A program made the position numbers and the translations under genes. Below the pieces are notes generated by a model. The model saw nothing but the letters and a program-made list of their open reading frames with translations. It had not been told where the DNA came from and ran no database searches. Below are positions 21,486-21,660 of a stretch of DNA of 21,660 nucleotides, piece after piece (positions within the stretch are counted from its first letter, which is position 1; every line of letters begins with the position of its first letter). The DNA is from an uncultured Spirochaetales bacterium (GTDB taxonomy: Bacteria > Spirochaetota > Spirochaetia > Sphaerochaetales > Sphaerochaetaceae): the NCBI GenBank assembly GCA_949292445.1, contig CASEZU010000125.1, positions 1 through 21,660 of the forward strand, in the 5' to 3' direction.

Positions 21486-21660
21486 GGGAGACGGATACAA
21501 TTCCGTCCTTCTCTCCGATCATTACAGTGCCGGAGTGAAGCTCCATTATCTGGTAGACTATCGGAAGCCCGAGGCCCGAACCGCCTTCGCTGCGTGATGA
21601 GTCTCCCCTTGCCCACGGCTCAAAGAACTGCGGCAGAGGATTGGGAAGATGCCCGCTGTT
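21427..21660 (-). CDS. Sensor histidine kinase, C-terminal end (partial)
   Basis: Reading the minus strand from the window edge gives 77 codons to a TGA at 21427-21429. The sequence contains QFFEPWARGD (an F-box), GGSGLGLPIVYQIMELHSG (the G2 box and the helix after it) and a closing VSVSLIFP strand. This is the end of a histidine kinase HATPase_c domain, whose ATP-binding fold phosphorylates a conserved His upstream, outside this window. The last 20 residues (from about PPEGKTAP) form a tail past the normal domain end, encoded opposite the 3' end of the phosphodiesterase gene. The sensing domain and the partner response regulator are not visible. Confidence 0.85.
   Translation of the reverse strand, partial: NSGHLPNPLPQFFEPWARGDSSRSEGGSGLGLPIVYQIMELHSGTVMIGEKDGIVSVSLIFPPEGKTAPVSHQEAER

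Overview
The window looks like part of a spirochaete chromosome, most likely Sphaerochaeta-like. That is an inference from the style of the secreted and outer-membrane proteins (short Lys-rich signal peptides and a family-less beta-barrel ending in Trp), the anaerobic-type gene content (a 2-hydroxyacyl-CoA dehydratase-type protein, radical SAM enzyme, TRAP uptake) and the mid-range GC. Most genes have a clear GGAGG-type ribosome binding site. No rRNA, tRNA, insertion sequence or CRISPR array was seen.

Region 1 (1-3013, + strand): the 3' part of a BadF/HgdC-type activase with a DUF2229-like segment, and an overlapping gene for the HgdB-like portion. In many anaerobes these are one long polypeptide; here they are split over a 23-nt overlap. 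A hairpin follows.

Region 2 (3214-13665): a sugar-acid catabolic locus. On the minus strand, in transcription order: mannonate dehydratase-like gene (uxuA-type), a 393-bp AT-rich gap, FAD-dependent oxidoreductase, TRAP transporter dctP-dctQ-dctM, AraC-family regulator, enolase-superfamily dehydratase (mandelate racemase type), long RraA-family protein, and SDR oxidoreductase. A YbhE-type lactonase on the + strand converges on the SDR with no spacer. Together they suggest uptake of a sugar acid, redox interconversion, lactone opening, dehydration and perhaps retro-aldol cleavage. The substrate cannot be read from the sequence.

Region 3 (13803-16742): small membrane and envelope genes: a YcxB-like membrane protein, a TetR regulator followed by a DUF554 membrane protein, and a divergent exported SIMPL-domain protein. 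An 82-nt inverted-repeat element with a C-rich interior follows.

Region 4 (16786-19026): a complete, tightly overlapping AmmeMemoRadiSam operon (Memo-like, AMMECR1-like, radical SAM). Its promoter and that of the lactonase share the pattern TGN-TATAAT-N6-ATG, which predicts leaderless mRNAs.

Region 5 (19027-21660): a degenerate Nudix-like protein, an outer-membrane beta-barrel protein with a good intrinsic terminator, a YfcE-type phosphodiesterase, and the C-terminal end of a sensor histidine kinase whose gene overlaps the phosphodiesterase tail to tail.
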